In this document: positions 62,840 to 64,000 of the stretch, piece by piece
Position numbering within the stretch: the first letter of the stretch is position 1
Layout: every line of letters begins with the position of its first letter
Assembly: GCA_963677085.2 (NCBI GenBank)
Contig: CAXXFH010000006.1
Location: forward strand, 806,001-870,000
Source of the DNA: G963677085 sp963677085
GTDB taxonomy: Bacteria > Planctomycetota > Planctomycetia > Pirellulales > Thermoguttaceae
Direction of reading: 5' to 3'
DNA length: 64,000 bases
Translations under genes and position numbers: made by a program
Notes under the pieces: generated by a model
The model's input: only the letters and a program-made list of their open reading frames with translations
Told to the model about the DNA's origin: nothing
Databases searched by the model: none

Positions 62840-63270
62840 GGCTTCATGTCGTGCTCTTTCAGCCACAACGCAACCTCGCTCTTGCTGATCGAATCGACGA
62901 AGCCTCGTTTCACGGCGTGCACGCAGAGTAGTTCCAGCGTCCAGCGGACGCGGCCCTCCGGCGGATCGCTGCAAGCCAACGCCACGACTTGCTGCTTCTG
63001 CCGTGGCGTAAACGTGGGCGGAGCACCGGATCGAGGGGCGTCGTACAACGCTTCCTCTAAACTCCCGGTACAGAACCGTTTACGCATACTGCGAACAGTT
63101 CGATCCGTGCAACCAACGTGTTCGGCAATCTCCTCATCCGTGAATCCTTCATCTGATTTCAGCAGAATCAAGGCACGCCGAACCACACGCACGGATCGCG
63201 TGCCGGTATGCACCAACTCCTGCAAATGCTGTCGGGCCTCGTCCTTGAGGCGTACAATGTGTTCCTTCAT
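62731..63270 (-). CDS. IS630 transposase ORFA, copy 4
   Basis: 179-residue HTH part, identical to the other copies. Confidence 0.9.
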   Translation of the reverse strand: MKEHIVRLKDEARQHLQELVHTGTRSVRVVRRALILLKSDEGFTDEEIAEHVGCTDRTVRSMRKRFCTGSLEEALYDAPRSGAPPTFTPRQKQQVVALACSDPPEGRVRWTLELLCVHAVKRGFVDSISKSEVALWLKEHDMKPWRKKHGAFRDSPKSFATEWRTSSTSMKRRSTRENR

Positions 63271-63312
63271 GCCGGTGCTTATACCACCGGAAACAATTTC
63301 ATGGAAGGCGTA

Positions 63313-64000
63313 CTAGTCACCGTGAGGGAGACTCAGCGGTTGTCGTCCGGTGACATGGCCAGCCGGATCGTCGTGGTGGCCCTGTAGCTGGAGTTTCCAG
63401 CGGCGTCCCAAATCGTAGGCTGCGTTGCTCTGCTGGGTGCTGGCGTATGCCTTGGGAAGTGCCACCACAAAGGCCGCGCCCAACGAGCGCTGCGTGTCGA
63501 CCCGCACGTGGCCACCGTAGTAATCGACGATCTTGCGGACAATCGCCAGACCCATGCCCGAACCCTCCTCGCAAGCGGAGGCTAGTCGCTTACCGGGCAG
63601 GAAAATCTCCTCGGCGTCGTTCGGATCGATTCCCGAACCGTTGTCCACCACCTCGAAGGCCGAGAGGCCCAGGTGGTCCAGCAGGGGATCGACGTGCGGT
63701 GTGATAGCAATCCACGGCCCGCTTGCATCGCACCCATGCCGCACGGCATTGCGGATCAAGTTGGTGACAATCTGCTTCACTCGTTCTTCGTTGCACCACA
63801 CCTCGGGCAACGATTGGGCAACCTTCACGTGAATGCCGCGGGTGCCGAGCAATTCGCGTTGCTCGAACAACACTTCGTCGACGACCGCGGCCAGCGCCAC
63901 ACGACCGGGCTCCATGTCGACACGGCCCGTTTGTCCCAACTGCACCAGGTCGTCCAGCAATCGCTTCGACTGCCGCAAGCAGGCGTCGACATGTTCCACT
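63313..64000 (-). CDS. Sensor histidine kinase, C-terminal part (start outside window)
   Basis: The frame enters from the right edge. Visible are the second helix of the dimerisation domain (ACLRQSKRLLDDLVQLG) and the whole HATPase domain: N box NEERVKQIVTNLIRNAVRHG, G1 box FEVVDNGSGIDP, and G2 box EGSGMGLAIVRKIVDYYGG. The phosphorylated His lies outside the window. About 45 residues follow the ATPase domain. The stop TAG (63315-63313) is the CTAG in which IS630 copy 4 inserted, and rejoining the flanks shows that the same stop existed before. Confidence 0.88.
   Translation of the reverse strand, partial: VEHVDACLRQSKRLLDDLVQLGQTGRVDMEPGRVALAAVVDEVLFEQRELLGTRGIHVKVAQSLPEVWCNEERVKQIVTNLIRNAVRHGCDASGPWIAITPHVDPLLDHLGLSAFEVVDNGSGIDPNDAEEIFLPGKRLASACEEGSGMGLAIVRKIVDYYGGHVRVDTQRSLGAAFVVALPKAYASTQQSNAAYDLGRRWKLQLQGHHDDPAGHVTGRQPLSLPHGD

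Larger units (their letters stand above)
62154..63313 (-). mobile_element. IS630-family insertion sequence, copy 4 (1160 bp)
   Basis: TA duplications at 62152-62153 and 63314-63315 in CTAG. The right CTAG contains the TAG stop of the histidine kinase. Three copies thus lie within 8.4 kb in the same orientation. Confidence 0.95.

Noticed and set aside
54970..63313. Composite transposon bounded by IS630 copies
   Set aside because: The enclosed genes (thiSG, oxidoreductase, metallopeptidase) are ordinary chromosomal genes, and each IS has its own TA duplication in CTAG, so independent insertions explain the pattern better.

Overview
The window is GC-rich and looks like a chromosomal segment of a planctomycete, probably Pirellulales-like. 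This is an inference from gene content: a PEP-CTERM autotransporter-repeat protein, large secreted parallel beta-helix proteins, a PhoD-type phosphatase, DUF4139 and HExxH secreted proteins, and short membrane proteins that start with an IEFxCxQC zinc ribbon. I see no rRNA, tRNA, CRISPR array, prophage or plasmid genes. Most genes are housekeeping, metabolic or cell-envelope genes set singly or in pairs.

Layout: 1-5.6 kb holds a class IV aminotransferase cut by the window edge, an acidic membrane-anchored protein, a DUF4139 protein and a PQQ-type propeller. 5.6-6.9 kb is IS630 copy 1 nested in a small CTAG-flanked element. 7.3-18.6 kb has secreted unknowns, a sugar-phosphate isomerase-like TIM barrel, a GT-C-like membrane protein, a large transglutaminase-like/TPR protein and a GNAT protein. 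18.7-34 kb has a DEAD-box helicase with a long basic extension, inositol-phosphate synthase, an aspartate aminotransferase-like enzyme, an NRDE/TANGO2 protein, FabH, an alpha/beta hydrolase, a PhoD-like phosphatase, oligoendopeptidase F, molbindin and phosphofructokinase. 34.3-41.3 kb looks like carbohydrate use: two paralogous secreted beta-helix proteins and a fucose-isomerase-like protein. 41.3-45.9 kb is a minus-strand operon of PilT, a membrane-fused PilB/GspE-like protein with degenerate nucleotide-binding motifs, CvpA and a small membrane protein. 46-51 kb has HisF, the PEP-CTERM protein and a DinG-like helicase. 51.4-54.9 kb is a cluster of three zinc-ribbon membrane proteins plus DUF2752. 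55-64 kb has thiS-thiG, a Gfo/Idh/MocA oxidoreductase, a YugP-type metallopeptidase and a histidine kinase cut by the window edge, with three more IS630 copies between them.

Two things stand out. First, the pilT operon encodes what looks like a membrane-anchored pseudo-ATPase of the PilB/GspE family, translationally coupled to an intact PilT. Second, the intergenic space is full of short inverted-repeat elements of at least seven kinds, several present in two to six copies. Several sit exactly on stop codons: CTAG-targeting elements (IS630 copy 4 and a MITE-like element) insert where CTAG contains the TAG stop of the neighbouring gene, so the reading frame survives. All four IS630 copies share orientation, CTAG targets and an A7 slippery heptamer that would join ORFA to ORFB by a -1 frameshift.

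All assignments come from reading motifs by eye; no database search was run.
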